A DNA stretch of 64,000 nucleotides. Source: Acidobacteriota bacterium (GTDB lineage: Bacteria; Acidobacteriota; Terriglobia; Terriglobales; Acidobacteriaceae). The translations under genes were made by a program, and so were the position numbers. The first letter of the stretch is position 1. Each line of letters opens with the position of its first letter. This document shows positions 17,351-27,202 of the stretch, piece by piece. The DNA lies in assembly GCA_021818585.1 (NCBI GenBank), contig JAKATU010000043.1, forward strand, positions 39,969 to 103,968, given 5' to 3'. The notes under the pieces were generated by a model. It searched no databases and was not told the origin of the DNA. It saw only the letters and a program-made list of their open reading frames with translations.

Positions 17351-19984
17351 TTACTGCTGCGGGTTCTGGTTGTTATTGGAATTGCTGTGACGGCCGAAGA
17401 GTCGTGACCAGAATCCGCGCTTTTTTTTGGCGGGCATTTGCTGCTGGGGCTGCTGATTGGGCTGCGGCTGGGCCGGAGCGGGTGCCGGGACCGTGACGAA
17501 GTTTTGCGGGACGGCGTTCTGCTGCGGCTGGGTGTTTTGGCCCTGCTGAGGCTGCTTGTTGCCGATGCCGAAGATGCGCTGGAAGAGGTTGGGCTGATTG
17601 ACGCTCTGGTGATCGCAGGTCTGGTTGGGCTGGGTACCATCGAGGAACCATGCGGTGTAGTCGTCGGTGCAGTTGGGAGTGGCGATGAGGTTGGTGGTTT
17701 TGTCGAGAGTTTCCTGAATGACACCCTGGGGCGGGGTGAAGTCTTCCATGTCAGAGTACTGGGGCAGCTTTTGTGCGCGATCCATGAAATCAGTCCAGAT
17801 GGGCAGCGCCGCATGCGCACCCTGGATGTGGAGATCGGAGTAGTTGTCGTTGCCGACCCAGACGACACAGAGCAGATTGCTGGTGAATCCGGCGAACCAA
17901 GAGTCGTTTTCCGTGCCTGTTTTTGCTGCCACGGGAGCACTGAATCCGGGGATACCTGGGAAGCCGGTGCGGACCTGGTAGCCGGTTCCATGAGGGTCAT
18001 TGACGACGGCTTCCATCATGCCGGTGGTGAGGAATGCGACACGAGGGTCGAGCAGCGGTGTGCTCTGGGGCTGATAGTTGGCGATAACGTCGCCGCTGGG
18101 CGAGCGGACGGAAGCGAGCAGCCAGGGAGTGATTTTGATGCCGTCGTTATCGAACATCGTGTAGGCACCGGCGAGCTCGAGGGGAGTGGCGTCGTAGGTG
18201 CCGATGGCGACGGATGGAGTGGGCTGTGCGTCGACGATGCCTGCCTGGTGGGCAAGATGGACGATGTTGTTGAGCCCGACCATTTCCGCGAGCGAGATGG
18301 TGGCGTTATTGAGTGAATAAGCAAGTGTCTTGCGAGCGGTGACGACCCCGAAGTATTTGTTTTCAAAGTCGTGGGGCGAGTAGGTTTGGCCGTCCGGCAT
18401 GGTGAAGGTTGTGGGTTCGTCGTCCAGCATGGTGACGGGTGAGAACATGGCGGTGACGCCCTGGAAGTTGGTGAGCGGCGTTCCGGCAAGTGCAGTGTTG
18501 AAGGCAGAGGCGATGACGATGGGCTTAAAGGTGGAGCCGGTAGGACGCTCTGCAAGAGCGTGATTGAGCTGGCTTTGAGCGTAGTTCTTGCCGCCCACGA
18601 GGGCCAGCACCTGGCCAGTATGGGGATTGAGGGCGACCAGAGCAACCTGAGGGAGCACCAGCGGCTTGATGGGGAGGTGATGCAGTTTCTCGTAGCGAAC
18701 GATGCGAGCATGACGATCCCGAATACGCCTGTCGACTGCCTTCATCCCTGCCGCGACGGCTTCTGTTGCTGCTTCCTGTAGCTGAGGATCGAGAGAGGTG
18801 TAAATGCGTAGACCTTCGTCGTTGTAGTCCTGATTGCCGAGGCGCTGTGTGAGCTGGTCACGGACCATATCGACGAAGTAGGGGGCTTCCCCGGCGTCGA
18901 TGGCCTGGGGGATGAGCTTTATGGGCTTTGCCTTGGCCTGCTCGGCCTGCTGCCTGGTGATGGAGCCAGTTTCGACCATGGCGTCGAGAACGAGGTTGCG
19001 ACGGATGGTTGCGCGGTGGGGGTGGCGCATGGGGTTGAGGTAGCTGGGGCTCTGGATGAGTCCGGCGAGGAGTGCGGACTCGTCGAGGGTGAGCTGGCTG
19101 ACATCCCTGCCGAAGAAGGCGTGGGCGGCTTCTCCGAATCCGTTGATGGCGAAGCTACCGCGCTGCCCCAGGGGTACCTCATTGGCGTAAAACTGGAAGA
19201 TCTGCTTTTTGGTCATCTCGTGGTCGATTTGCAGGGAGACGATGACCTGAAGAAACTTTCGGCGGAAGGTGCGCGCTGGTGTGAGGAAGAACATTTTGGC
19301 GACCTGCATGTCGATGGTGGAGGCACCTTCGAGACGGTGGTGGCCGGGCGTGATGTCGTTGAGCGCGGAGCGGACGATGCCGGTGTAGGAGAGCGCGCCG
19401 TGGCGGAAGAAGCGACGGTCCTCAATCGAGGTGACGGCGTTGACGAGGTTCTGGGGGAGTTCGTCGTAGGTGATGAGGCGGCGCTTGACGCGGTTGGCGT
19501 CAGAGAGGCCGGTGATGAGGAGCGGTTCAAGCTGATAGGCGGCGAGCTGCTGGCCGTTTTGACCTGTGATCTGGGAGACGGAGCCGTCGGCGAAGGTGAT
19601 AGTGGCCGAGTCTGGCGCGTGATAGGAGAGCGGGCCGGGATAGACCGTGACGGAGTTGGATGTGACCGAGTAGGTTCCCATTTGCGAGACTGGCGTCTCG
19701 CCCTGCTGGGAGTAGCCGGCCTCGTCGAGCTGGTTGACGACGAATTTGGGGCCGATGGTCTGGCCGGGGCGGACTTCGAAGGGCGCGGCGTAGATTTTGG
19801 CCGTGTTTTCAAAGAGGGGCCTGGCGAGGCGGGCGTCGACGATGCGCTGGTACTTGAAGTAGTAGAAGGAGAAGATGGCACCGAAGACGAGGGCCGCGGC
19901 TACGACCAGCAAGACTGCAACAGCGATGAATTTGTGCTTTGCGAGCCCACGTACGGGACCTTTCACCTTAACCTTTACTGCCAA
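17351..19984 (-). CDS. Class A penicillin-binding protein (PBP1-type)
   Basis: Bifunctional peptidoglycan synthase of 877 residues. A short cytoplasmic tail and one membrane helix (about residues 19-42) precede a PBP1B-like region. The GT51 glycosyltransferase has the catalytic Glu in IEDRRFFRHGALSY and the EGASTIDMQ motif. The transpeptidase has the Ser nucleophile in GSTFKP, SxN in SLNNA and KTG in AKTGTEND. The tail is rich in Gln, Asn and Pro, ending with a basic patch and Asn repeats. The start is a TTG at 19984. It probably acts in wall elongation or division. Confidence 0.93.
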   Translation of the reverse strand: MAVKVKVKGPVRGLAKHKFIAVAVLLVVAAALVFGAIFSFYYFKYQRIVDARLARPLFENTAKIYAAPFEVRPGQTIGPKFVVNQLDEAGYSQQGETPVSQMGTYSVTSNSVTVYPGPLSYHAPDSATITFADGSVSQITGQNGQQLAAYQLEPLLITGLSDANRVKRRLITYDELPQNLVNAVTSIEDRRFFRHGALSYTGIVRSALNDITPGHHRLEGASTIDMQVAKMFFLTPARTFRRKFLQVIVSLQIDHEMTKKQIFQFYANEVPLGQRGSFAINGFGEAAHAFFGRDVSQLTLDESALLAGLIQSPSYLNPMRHPHRATIRRNLVLDAMVETGSITRQQAEQAKAKPIKLIPQAIDAGEAPYFVDMVRDQLTQRLGNQDYNDEGLRIYTSLDPQLQEAATEAVAAGMKAVDRRIRDRHARIVRYEKLHHLPIKPLVLPQVALVALNPHTGQVLALVGGKNYAQSQLNHALAERPTGSTFKPIVIASAFNTALAGTPLTNFQGVTAMFSPVTMLDDEPTTFTMPDGQTYSPHDFENKYFGVVTARKTLAYSLNNATISLAEMVGLNNIVHLAHQAGIVDAQPTPSVAIGTYDATPLELAGAYTMFDNDGIKITPWLLASVRSPSGDVIANYQPQSTPLLDPRVAFLTTGMMEAVVNDPHGTGYQVRTGFPGIPGFSAPVAAKTGTENDSWFAGFTSNLLCVVWVGNDNYSDLHIQGAHAALPIWTDFMDRAQKLPQYSDMEDFTPPQGVIQETLDKTTNLIATPNCTDDYTAWFLDGTQPNQTCDHQSVNQPNLFQRIFGIGNKQPQQGQNTQPQQNAVPQNFVTVPAPAPAQPQPNQQPQQQMPAKKKRGFWSRLFGRHSNSNNNQNPQQ

Positions 19985-20043
19985 TCGACTACCCTGCCTT
20001 TTTTGTGCTGATGAATTGATGACGCGTGAGCGGGTGGTGTTGC

Positions 20044-21819
20044 TCAGACGGTAAGGGCCGCGAACGCCGCGGCGGCGTCTGCCAGAGGCAGTTCCTGTGT
20101 AGATGCGGTGGCGCGGGTGACGAGTTCGACTTTGCCCTCGGCGGCCTTTTTGCCGATGGTGAAGCGGTAGGGCACGCCGATGAGGTCAGCGTCCTTGAAC
20201 TTGACGCCAGCGCGCTCGTCGCGGTCGTCGAGAAGAATGTCAAAGCCTTTGGCTTCGAGCTCGGCGGCGAGATTTTCAGCGGCGGCTCGGAGGTTTGCGT
20301 CGGCGATGTTGGTGATGGTGACGATGGCGTCAAAAGGGGCAATGGCGCGGGGCAGCCAAAAGCCGTTGGCGTCGTTGGACTGCTCGATGGATGCGGTGAG
20401 GATGCGCTCGATACCGATGCCGTAGCTGCCCATGATGGGAGTGACTTCCTTGCCGTTGGAGTCGAGTACGGATGCGCCCATGGACTTGGAGTACTTGTAG
20501 CCGAGCTTGAAGATGTGGCCGATTTCGACGGCTTTGGCGACCTTGAGGGCTGCGTCGGTTTTTTCTCCACATTGAGGGCAGCCTTCGCCTTCGGCGACGT
20601 CGCGGATGTCGGCGGCGACGGTCCAGGTGAAGTCGCGACCGGGGGCTACGTTGCGGAGGTGGTGGTCGAGTTTATTGGCTCCGCAGACCATGTTTCGGCG
20701 GTTCTCGAGGCCGAGATCGAGGATGACGTTGAGCTTGCCATCGTGGAGGGATTTGGCGGGCATGAGGCCGATGGGGCCGAGGTATCCGGCGGGGCCTTGG
20801 AACCACTGGTCGAGCTCTTCCGCAACCATGGGGCGGAGCTCGGTGGCGCCGAGGACGGTGAGGAGCTTGGTTTCGTTGACGAAGTGGTCGCCACGGAGGA
20901 AGACGGCGACGGGCTGCCAGGTTGAGTTTTCTCCTTCTTTGGTGGAGGTGCGGACTTCTGCCATGTAGGCGACGCACTTGATGTCTGACGCGGGTGAGAT
21001 TTTGAAGAACTCGGCTACGTCCGAGATGGCAGCGGTGTTGGGGGTATGGACGAGTTCGGGCGTGCCGTCGCCGGTGGCTTCCATTTCTATGACAGGCGCG
21101 AGGCGCGAGGTGGCCTTTTCCATGTTGGCGGCGTAGTGGCACTGTGGGCAGCTTGCGATGAGGTCTTCGCCAGCGTCGGTGTAGACCATGAACTCCTGGG
21201 ACTGGGAGCCGCCCATGGCTCCGGAGTGGGCTTCGACGGCGACGAAGCTGAGGCCGCAACGGGAGAAGATGGTGCGGTAGGCGGCGTCGTGGAGGTCGTA
21301 GCTTTTGTCGAGGCCGGCGGCGTTGATGTCGAAGGAGTAGCTATCCTTCATGATGAACTGGCGGACGCGCAGGAGGCCGGATTTGGGGCGTGGTTCGTCG
21401 CGGAACTTGGTCTGAATCTGGTACCAGATCTGGGGAAGCTGCTTGTAGCTGCGGAGTTCCTTGCGGGCGATGTCGGTCATGACCTCTTCGTGGGTCATGC
21501 CGAGGCAGAGCCATGCGCCTTTGCGGTCCTGGAGGCGGAACATGTTCTGGCCCATGCCGGTCCAGCGGCCGCTCTGCTCCCAGATGTCAGAGGGATGGAT
21601 GGCGGGGAGAAGGAATTCCTGGCCGATTTTGTCCATTTCTTCGCGGACGATGGCGATGATTTTGTTGATGGATCGCTGGCCGAGGAAGAGATAAGAGTAG
21701 ATGCCGGCGCCGAGCTGACGGACGTATCCGGAGCGCAGGAGGAACTTGTGGCTGGCGACTTCGGCGTCAGAGGGGGCTTCGCGGAGGGTGGGAATAAAGA
21801 GCCTGGACCAGTAGTGCAT
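20044..21819 (-). CDS. proS: Prolyl-tRNA synthetase
   Basis: Charges tRNA-Pro. It is the long bacterial type with an editing (INS) domain. The class II motifs are seen: motif 1 near [15 protein letters not shown], motif 2 [21 protein letters not shown], an inserted editing domain in the middle, and motif 3 [15 protein letters not shown]-terminal anticodon-binding domain follows. The ATG at 21819 ([11 protein letters not shown]) matches the usual N-terminus; an in-frame ATG at 21852 adds eleven residues. Confidence 0.95.
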   Translation of the reverse strand: MHYWSRLFIPTLREAPSDAEVASHKFLLRSGYVRQLGAGIYSYLFLGQRSINKIIAIVREEMDKIGQEFLLPAIHPSDIWEQSGRWTGMGQNMFRLQDRKGAWLCLGMTHEEVMTDIARKELRSYKQLPQIWYQIQTKFRDEPRPKSGLLRVRQFIMKDSYSFDINAAGLDKSYDLHDAAYRTIFSRCGLSFVAVEAHSGAMGGSQSQEFMVYTDAGEDLIASCPQCHYAANMEKATSRLAPVIEMEATGDGTPELVHTPNTAAISDVAEFFKISPASDIKCVAYMAEVRTSTKEGENSTWQPVAVFLRGDHFVNETKLLTVLGATELRPMVAEELDQWFQGPAGYLGPIGLMPAKSLHDGKLNVILDLGLENRRNMVCGANKLDHHLRNVAPGRDFTWTVAADIRDVAEGEGCPQCGEKTDAALKVAKAVEIGHIFKLGYKYSKSMGASVLDSNGKEVTPIMGSYGIGIERILTASIEQSNDANGFWLPRAIAPFDAIVTITNIADANLRAAAENLAAELEAKGFDILLDDRDERAGVKFKDADLIGVPYRFTIGKKAAEGKVELVTRATASTQELPLADAAAAFAALTV

Positions 21820-22017
21820 GGGAGCGAAATTTACCTTTTGGGGCCGCGGCATGAGGCGCGCGGAGATTTCATTTGAGGTTGCTTCATTTTACCTGCTGGC
21901 GGCGTGCTGGATGTGCTTGCAGGCAGTGGCGCGGTTGTGCAGGAAGGTTCGTGGCTGGTGAATCGACGGGGTGGGATGGGGTTGATTTTGCGGTTGTTCT
22001 GGGCGGGGCATAACGAA

Positions 22018-22045
22018 AAATCGCCAGCCGTGGGGCTGGCGATTT
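22018..22045 (-). terminator. Rho-independent terminator for the 22064-22963 gene
   Basis: AAATCGCCAGCC pairs perfectly with GGCTGGCGATTT around a four-base loop. On the leftward strand it ends in a run of T. It lies 18 bases past the stop of the secreted-protein gene. Confidence 0.85.
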
Positions 22046-22063
22046 CTGATGGATGAATGGTGG

Positions 22064-22963
22064 TTAGAAAGAGTCGCAGTCGCCGGATTTTTCGGGGGTC
22101 GAGTCCTGGGTGCCAGCGGCGTTGGGCCAGTCGGGCTGGTTCATGATGATTTTGGCGGCCTGGTTGAGATCGATATTTGGCGGCGCGGGCTGGAAGTCGA
22201 AGCTGTACTCGTCCTCGTTCTGACTGATGGTCTTGAAGAAGAGGATTTTACCGTTGATGTGAACGCGGGTTTCGACGATTTCCCAGACGTGGGGCTCGAG
22301 TTGCTTGCGGACGACGCAGAAGGTGCCGCCCTTGTTCATGTGGCCGAGCAGGCCCATGAAGAAGTTGACGTTACGGATGAGCCGGCCCTTGAAGACGATG
22401 ATTCGGTTCTGAGCGCGGTCCAGGACCATTTCGCCCGCCATGGCCGCGAAGACGCTGTCTTCCATGCTTGGCGGGTTGAAGTTGGGATTGGGCTTGTAGG
22501 TAAGGGTGATCTCCGTGGGGGTTTCGCTTTTGACGCTCCAGTCAAAGGCGCTGGGGATCATCTTGAGCAGCGACTCGGTCTGCCGGGCGTCATTCTGACC
22601 AGCCTGGCGCTTCTTTTGCTGTAGCGCAGGGCTGTTGACGTAGGTATAGACCTTTTTACTTTGGAGGTCGACCGGGATGGCGTTGCCATTGAGCTTTGTG
22701 AGCCGGTCGATGGAGCCGTGAGTGGTGGTCTGGATGACAAGGGTGTATTTGTCTTTACCGGGCTGGGTGTCGCGATCCCGATAGATGAAGACGGAGTGGT
22801 CGTTATTGGCCGCGGCGATTTCGGTTTTGACGGCGGTCCATACCATGTCAGTGATTTGCTTCTGGGTGAACTGCTGGTTTGCGTTCTGTGCGAAGGCAGT
22901 TGCCGCAGACAAGGGCAGCGCGGCGAGCAGAAGACCGGATGTAAGACGGGTGAAATTCTTCAT
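22064..22963 (-). CDS. Secreted protein of unknown function
   Basis: A 299-residue protein with a clear Sec signal peptide (basic start, GLLLAALPLSAATA, cleavage after AFA). The mature part is beta-rich with segments such as MVLDRAQNRIIVFKGRLIRN and WEIVETRVHINGK, which recall the lipoprotein-carrier style folds used in envelope lipid traffic. This comparison is only an impression. It stands alone with its own terminator. I do not recognise the family. Confidence 0.7.
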   Translation of the reverse strand: MKNFTRLTSGLLLAALPLSAATAFAQNANQQFTQKQITDMVWTAVKTEIAAANNDHSVFIYRDRDTQPGKDKYTLVIQTTTHGSIDRLTKLNGNAIPVDLQSKKVYTYVNSPALQQKKRQAGQNDARQTESLLKMIPSAFDWSVKSETPTEITLTYKPNPNFNPPSMEDSVFAAMAGEMVLDRAQNRIIVFKGRLIRNVNFFMGLLGHMNKGGTFCVVRKQLEPHVWEIVETRVHINGKILFFKTISQNEDEYSFDFQPAPPNIDLNQAAKIIMNQPDWPNAAGTQDSTPEKSGDCDSF

Positions 22964-23132
22964 AGGTATAAGCCAGTGATTGCGGCAAGCTCTATTCTTT
23001 AGGATGCTATCGCGCTCCAGACGTCCGCAAGGCGGAGCACTTTGATGCTAAACCGTTGAGGGGATGGATGAAAACCGGGGTACAAGGGTGTTGATGGGGC
23101 GAAGAAGGAGAAAAACTGGATAGACTGGTGCC

Positions 23133-23573
23133 ATGATGAAGGGATCGACGACAAAGCTGCGGGTGCGGTACGCGGAGACAGACCAGATGGGAGTGGTGTA
23201 CTACTCGAACTACTTTGTGTGGTGTGAGATAGGGCGCGTGGAGTTTTTGCGGCAGCTTGGATTCACGTACAAGATGATGGAAGCCGAGGACGGATGCATG
23301 TTGCCGGTGGTGGAGGCGAGTTGCCGGTACAAGACTTCTGCCCGGTATGACGACGAGGTGCTGCTGGAGACGCGGGTAACGGGGTTGCGGCAGTATGTGA
23401 TCAAGTTTGCGTACCGGATGCTGCGGGCAGAGACCGGTGAGCTGCTGGCCGAGGCCGAGACGGTGCACGTGGTGGTGGACAAGAATATGCAGAAGAGGCC
23501 GATGCCGGAGCGGTATGCGGAGGCGATTCGGGCGACGATGCATGAAGTTGCCGCAGAGGGCGTTACGGGCTGA
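23133..23573 (+). CDS. Hotdog-fold acyl-CoA thioesterase, YbgC/4-hydroxybenzoyl-CoA type
   Basis: A 146-residue single hotdog domain. The catalytic signature RYAETDQMGVVYYSNYFVW carries the Asp that attacks the thioester, and EIGRVEFLRQLG follows as the conserved helix. It should hydrolyse short or aromatic acyl-CoA or acyl-ACP thioesters. YbgC in other bacteria sits with the Tol-Pal genes, but these are not present here. It converges on the AsmA gene 12 bases away. Confidence 0.85.
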   Translation: MMKGSTTKLRVRYAETDQMGVVYYSNYFVWCEIGRVEFLRQLGFTYKMMEAEDGCMLPVVEASCRYKTSARYDDEVLLETRVTGLRQYVIKFAYRMLRAETGELLAEAETVHVVVDKNMQKRPMPERYAEAIRATMHEVAAEGVTG

Positions 23574-23585
23574 CCATTTCGAACG

Positions 23586-25247
23586 TTACTGCGGAGTACC
23601 CCCGCCGAAGAGACTTCCGAAGGCTTTCTTGAGCGGGTTTTGTTTTTGCTGCTGGGTTTGCGTGGTGGTCTGTTGCTGGCTGCCGCCAAACATCTGGCCA
23701 AGGTTGGGCGTGAAGATGGGGTGCGAGGTGGTTCCGCGGATGGAGACCGGGATGCCGTTCTTCATGGACTGGCCGACGCTGGCGCCGAATGCGCCGGGGA
23801 GCATGGATGCGGCGCGCTGGGCGAGGCCGCCGACGCCGGTGGTGGCGAGCTTGATGGTGAGCTGATAGTCCAGCGCGTTGGAGGGGCTGATGGAGCCGTT
23901 GCCGGTGGCGGCGCCGAGTCCGGTGACGATGGCGTCGAGGTTGTTGGTCTGCGTGCCGGAGGGCCCATAGCTGAGGTTGGTGCTGAGGGTCTGGATGGTG
24001 GTGTCAGAGCCGGTGCTGGCTCCGCTGAGGGCGCGGATGGCGTTCAGCTTTTGGCCGAGGTTGAAGCCGGAGAGTCGGGTGTTGGAGATGAGCACGGGGC
24101 CGGCGATGACGGGATTGGCGGCGGAGCCGGTGATGTTGAGACTGGTGGTGAGGGTTCCGCCCTGGAGCTGCGAGCCGGGCGGCAACTGCACGCCGAGCGA
24201 GGGCAGAAAGGCTACGAGCGAGTCGATGGGCATGTTCTGCCCGTTGGCGTTGAGGTTGAGGGCGGTGGTGGCGCCGCGCGTCTGGTAGCTGCCATGGATG
24301 GCCATGGCGGCCTGGCCGACGGAGAGATTGGCCTTCTGAATGTTTCCGGAGAGCGCGTGGAGGTATTGCTCGACCTGGAAATTAATTTTGACGGGCTGCG
24401 AAGACGGCGTGCCGCCCTGGGCAAGTTTGAGATTCGTAACCGAGAGAGTTCCATTTACGGTGGCGGTGCGACCGTTGGAGACGATGTTGGCGTCGAGGTT
24501 GGCGATGCCGGCGATGCTCTGGTTGGAGGTGAGGAATTCCTTTGCGATGTCAGCGTGCCTGAGGGTGACCTTTGCGGTGAAGGGCGTGGCGGCAGCGTTG
24601 GTGGAGTTGATGGGGCCTGCGTTTCCGTTGAGCTTCATGCTGCCGCCGCCGGGCAGGCCGGCGCTGACGGTGAAGGGAAATGCGTTGGCGAAGGAGAAGT
24701 GACTGGCGGTGACGTTGACGTGATCGTAAACGTGCGGAGGTGCGGTAGCGGGCTGGGTGCCGATGGTGATGGTTCCGTCTTTGATGGCGAGCTGGCTGAC
24801 GGTGAGGTTGGGGAGGATGTTGTTGCTGGAAGGCGTGGATGAGGAAGGTGCGGAGCTGCCGAGGGTGGAGTAGTTCCAGGCACCGTTGGGGCGGCTTATG
24901 AGTGTGATGGACGGCTGGTCAATGGTGATGCCGGTGATGTGGAGCCGGTGGGTGGTGATGAGGGGCCAGATCTGAACGCCGATGCGGATGTCCTTTGCAG
25001 TGAGGAATGGCTGCGAGCTGAAGGAGGGATCGTCTGCGATGGCGAGCGAGGATGCGTCGAGGCTGCCGGTGAAGATGGAGAAGCTGAGATGGCCGAGGGT
25101 GACCTGGCGGTTGAGCGATTGGGAGAGCGCGGCTTCTATGCGTCCGCGGTATGTGTCCGCATTGAGGAAGTGGTCGATGGCGAGTGCGCCGATGAGGAGG
25201 ATGCATACTACGGCTGCGAGGATGATCCAGATACGTTTGCTCTTCAT
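23586..25247 (-). CDS. AsmA-family protein
   Basis: A 553-residue envelope protein. An N-terminal anchor helix (IWIILAAVVCILLIGALA) is followed by the AsmA N-terminal repeat region (YRGRIEAALSQSLNRQVTLG, then IDQPSITLI with GAWNYSTL). A long beta-rich body and a C-terminal AsmA-2-like segment (FNLGQKLNAI, LDYQLTIKL) follow. Members form bridge-like lipid-transfer grooves or affect outer-membrane assembly. The Gln-rich end is low complexity. Confidence 0.85.
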   Translation of the reverse strand: MKSKRIWIILAAVVCILLIGALAIDHFLNADTYRGRIEAALSQSLNRQVTLGHLSFSIFTGSLDASSLAIADDPSFSSQPFLTAKDIRIGVQIWPLITTHRLHITGITIDQPSITLISRPNGAWNYSTLGSSAPSSSTPSSNNILPNLTVSQLAIKDGTITIGTQPATAPPHVYDHVNVTASHFSFANAFPFTVSAGLPGGGSMKLNGNAGPINSTNAAATPFTAKVTLRHADIAKEFLTSNQSIAGIANLDANIVSNGRTATVNGTLSVTNLKLAQGGTPSSQPVKINFQVEQYLHALSGNIQKANLSVGQAAMAIHGSYQTRGATTALNLNANGQNMPIDSLVAFLPSLGVQLPPGSQLQGGTLTTSLNITGSAANPVIAGPVLISNTRLSGFNLGQKLNAIRALSGASTGSDTTIQTLSTNLSYGPSGTQTNNLDAIVTGLGAATGNGSISPSNALDYQLTIKLATTGVGGLAQRAASMLPGAFGASVGQSMKNGIPVSIRGTTSHPIFTPNLGQMFGGSQQQTTTQTQQQKQNPLKKAFGSLFGGGTPQ

Positions 25248-25360
25248 GGCGTGCGCTCCTTGGATGCCGGGTCAAGAGTATGGATGCGGGATGTGCGTGA
25301 CGCGTTCCGTTGCACCACCACAATACTCCTGAAAGATGTGGGAGCGGTGAAGATGTGGAG

Positions 25361-25786
25361 TCAGGCGGTGAGGGAGCGCGGCTTGACATTGTCGCGGATG
25401 AACTGGACGGTGGTGTCAAGCAGGGTACCGGGGCCGAAGATGGCGGCGACGCCTTTGGATTTGAGGAAGGGAATGTCCTGCTCGGGGATGGTGCCGCCAA
25501 CGACGACGAGGATATCCTGCGCGCCGCGCTCCTGAAGGAGCTGTGTGACGCGGGGAACGATGGCGTTGTGTGCGCCGGAGAGTATGCTGAGGCCGATGCA
25601 GTCGACGTCTTCCTGAATGGCTGCGTTCACGATCATTTCCGGGGTCTGGCGGAGGCCGGTGTAGATGACTTCCATGCCTGCATCGCGCAAGGCGCGGGCG
25701 ATGACTTTTGCGCCGCGGTCGTGACCGTCGAGACCGGGCTTGGCGACGAGAACGCGGATTGGGGTGGTGCGGGATTCAGAAGACAT
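25361..25786 (-). CDS. Free-standing B12-binding domain, methylmalonyl-CoA-mutase C-terminal type
   Basis: A 141-residue protein made only of the cobalamin-binding Rossmann domain. The DxHxxG signature is in [16 protein letters not shown] with the base-on His, followed by SILSGAH and [11 protein letters not shown]. Such subunits complete methylmalonyl-CoA or isobutyryl-CoA-type mutases whose catalytic subunit is separate. No mutase subunit is in this window. The ATG at 25786 is favoured over a GTG at 25795. Confidence 0.88.
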   Translation of the reverse strand: MSSESRTTPIRVLVAKPGLDGHDRGAKVIARALRDAGMEVIYTGLRQTPEMIVNAAIQEDVDCIGLSILSGAHNAIVPRVTQLLQERGAQDILVVVGGTIPEQDIPFLKSKGVAAIFGPGTLLDTTVQFIRDNVKPRSLTA

Positions 25787-25876
25787 GGCGAACACGTGAG
25801 ATTACCACAGCGGGTTAGCGGTTTGGCAGGCGGGATTGGTGAGAATCCTGTCCGGCTCACTACAATTGATTTCACC

Positions 25877-27193
25877 ATGACGAGTATGCCAGTTGGCGAA
25901 GAGTGGGTGGGCTGGACTGTGGATGAGCGGTTTCCGCTGCTGCAGTGGCTTGGCGGCGGCGCGGAGTGCGGCGTTTTTTTGACGGAGCGGCCGGATGGAA
26001 GTGGAGAGAAAGCTGCGATCAAAGTGATTCCGGCGGGGGTTGCTGAGGCGACCAGGCGTGCTGCGGGATGGGATGCGGCTTTGGTGTTGGAACATCCGCA
26101 TTTGCTGAGCGTGCTTGGCTGGGGGCAGTGCCTGATGGATGGCTTTGACGCTGCTTATGCCGTGACGGAGTATGCGCCGGAGGTGCTGGCGGAAATTCTG
26201 CGCGGGCGCGCGCTGAGCGTGGAGGAAGCGCGGGCGCTGATGGAGCCGCTTTTGAGTGCGTTGGAGTATCTGCATGGCAAGGGGCTGGTGCATGGGCATG
26301 TGAAGCCAGGGAATCTGCTGGCGCAGGGCGAGATACTGAAGCTGACGGCGGATCATGTGCTGCGAGCAGGCGCTGCGGGTGGGGTGTTTACGGCGGGTGA
26401 ATATGACGCGCCGGAGCTGGCGCGGGGAGTGGTGACGCCTGCGGCGGATGTCTGGTCGGTGGGTGTAACGCTGGTGGAGGTGTTGACGCAGCGGCGGCTT
26501 GTGACGGCGCCTGATGGTGCGATAGTTTTGCCGGAGGGTGTTCCGGAGCCGATTGAGGAGATTGCGCGGGCTTGTTTGCGGTTGGACCCGGCCAATCGGT
26601 GCGGGCTGGCGGAGATTCGGGCGCGGATGAAGGGGGAGTGGGTTGAACCGGTGGCGGGGGAGACTGCGAGGCCGGTGGTTATGGATCGTATGGTGGAGCG
26701 GGTGGCCGACCGGGTTGAGCTGGGGCGTCCGGCGCGCAGAGGGAACTGGTGGATGGTCGCGGGCGCCTTGCTGGTGGCGGTGATTGCGGTGGGGGCTTTT
26801 CTGCTTTGGCCTCGGGTGGTCGGCAGGGGCGTGACGGGTGATGGGTCGAGTGAGAGCGCTGCCGCTCCGGCTGCTGTTGTGCCTGCGATAGTGCCGGGGG
26901 TGGTTGTGCGGCAGGTTCCGCCAGAGGTGCTGCAGAGCGCGCTGGAGACGATTTACGGGACGGTGCGGGTGGATGTTCGAGTGACGGTGGGGACTGGCGG
27001 ACGGGTGATGGATGGAGAGTTTGCCGACTATGGGCCGAGCCGGTATTTTGCAAAGGCTGCGATGGCGGCGGCGATGCAGTGGGTATTCCGTCCTGCGCGG
27101 GTGCATGGGCGCGCGGTCCGGAGTGTGTGGCTACTGAAGTTTGGATTTACGCGGGGTGGGAGCGAGGTGACGGCGACGGAAGTGTCACCGTAG
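25877..27193 (+). CDS. Membrane-anchored pseudokinase with a periplasmic TonB-C-like domain
   Basis: A 438-residue protein. Residues 15-265 or so have the serine/threonine kinase fold: a Gly loop (LGGGAECGVFL), the ATP Lys in AAIKVIP, an APE-like YDAPEL and DVWSVGVTLVE. The catalytic HRD is replaced by HGH (VHGHVKPGN), and the DFG position reads ADH, so catalysis is doubtful. A single helix (WWMVAGALLVAVIAVGAFLLW) leads to a Pro/Val-rich linker and a C-terminal domain like TonB-C (VRVDVRVTVGTGGRV, ending VFRPARVHGRAV). It is divergent from the B12-binding gene. An upstream in-frame extension lies antisense to that gene and is rejected. Confidence 0.8.
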   Translation: MTSMPVGEEWVGWTVDERFPLLQWLGGGAECGVFLTERPDGSGEKAAIKVIPAGVAEATRRAAGWDAALVLEHPHLLSVLGWGQCLMDGFDAAYAVTEYAPEVLAEILRGRALSVEEARALMEPLLSALEYLHGKGLVHGHVKPGNLLAQGEILKLTADHVLRAGAAGGVFTAGEYDAPELARGVVTPAADVWSVGVTLVEVLTQRRLVTAPDGAIVLPEGVPEPIEEIARACLRLDPANRCGLAEIRARMKGEWVEPVAGETARPVVMDRMVERVADRVELGRPARRGNWWMVAGALLVAVIAVGAFLLWPRVVGRGVTGDGSSESAAAPAAVVPAIVPGVVVRQVPPEVLQSALETIYGTVRVDVRVTVGTGGRVMDGEFADYGPSRYFAKAAMAAAMQWVFRPARVHGRAVRSVWLLKFGFTRGGSEVTATEVSP

Positions 27194-27202
27194 CCGCTGG
27201 CG

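Noticed and set aside
25310..25876. Upstream extension of the pseudokinase frame
   Set aside because: It lies antisense to the B12-binding gene and has no similarity to any domain; ATG 25877 is the better start.
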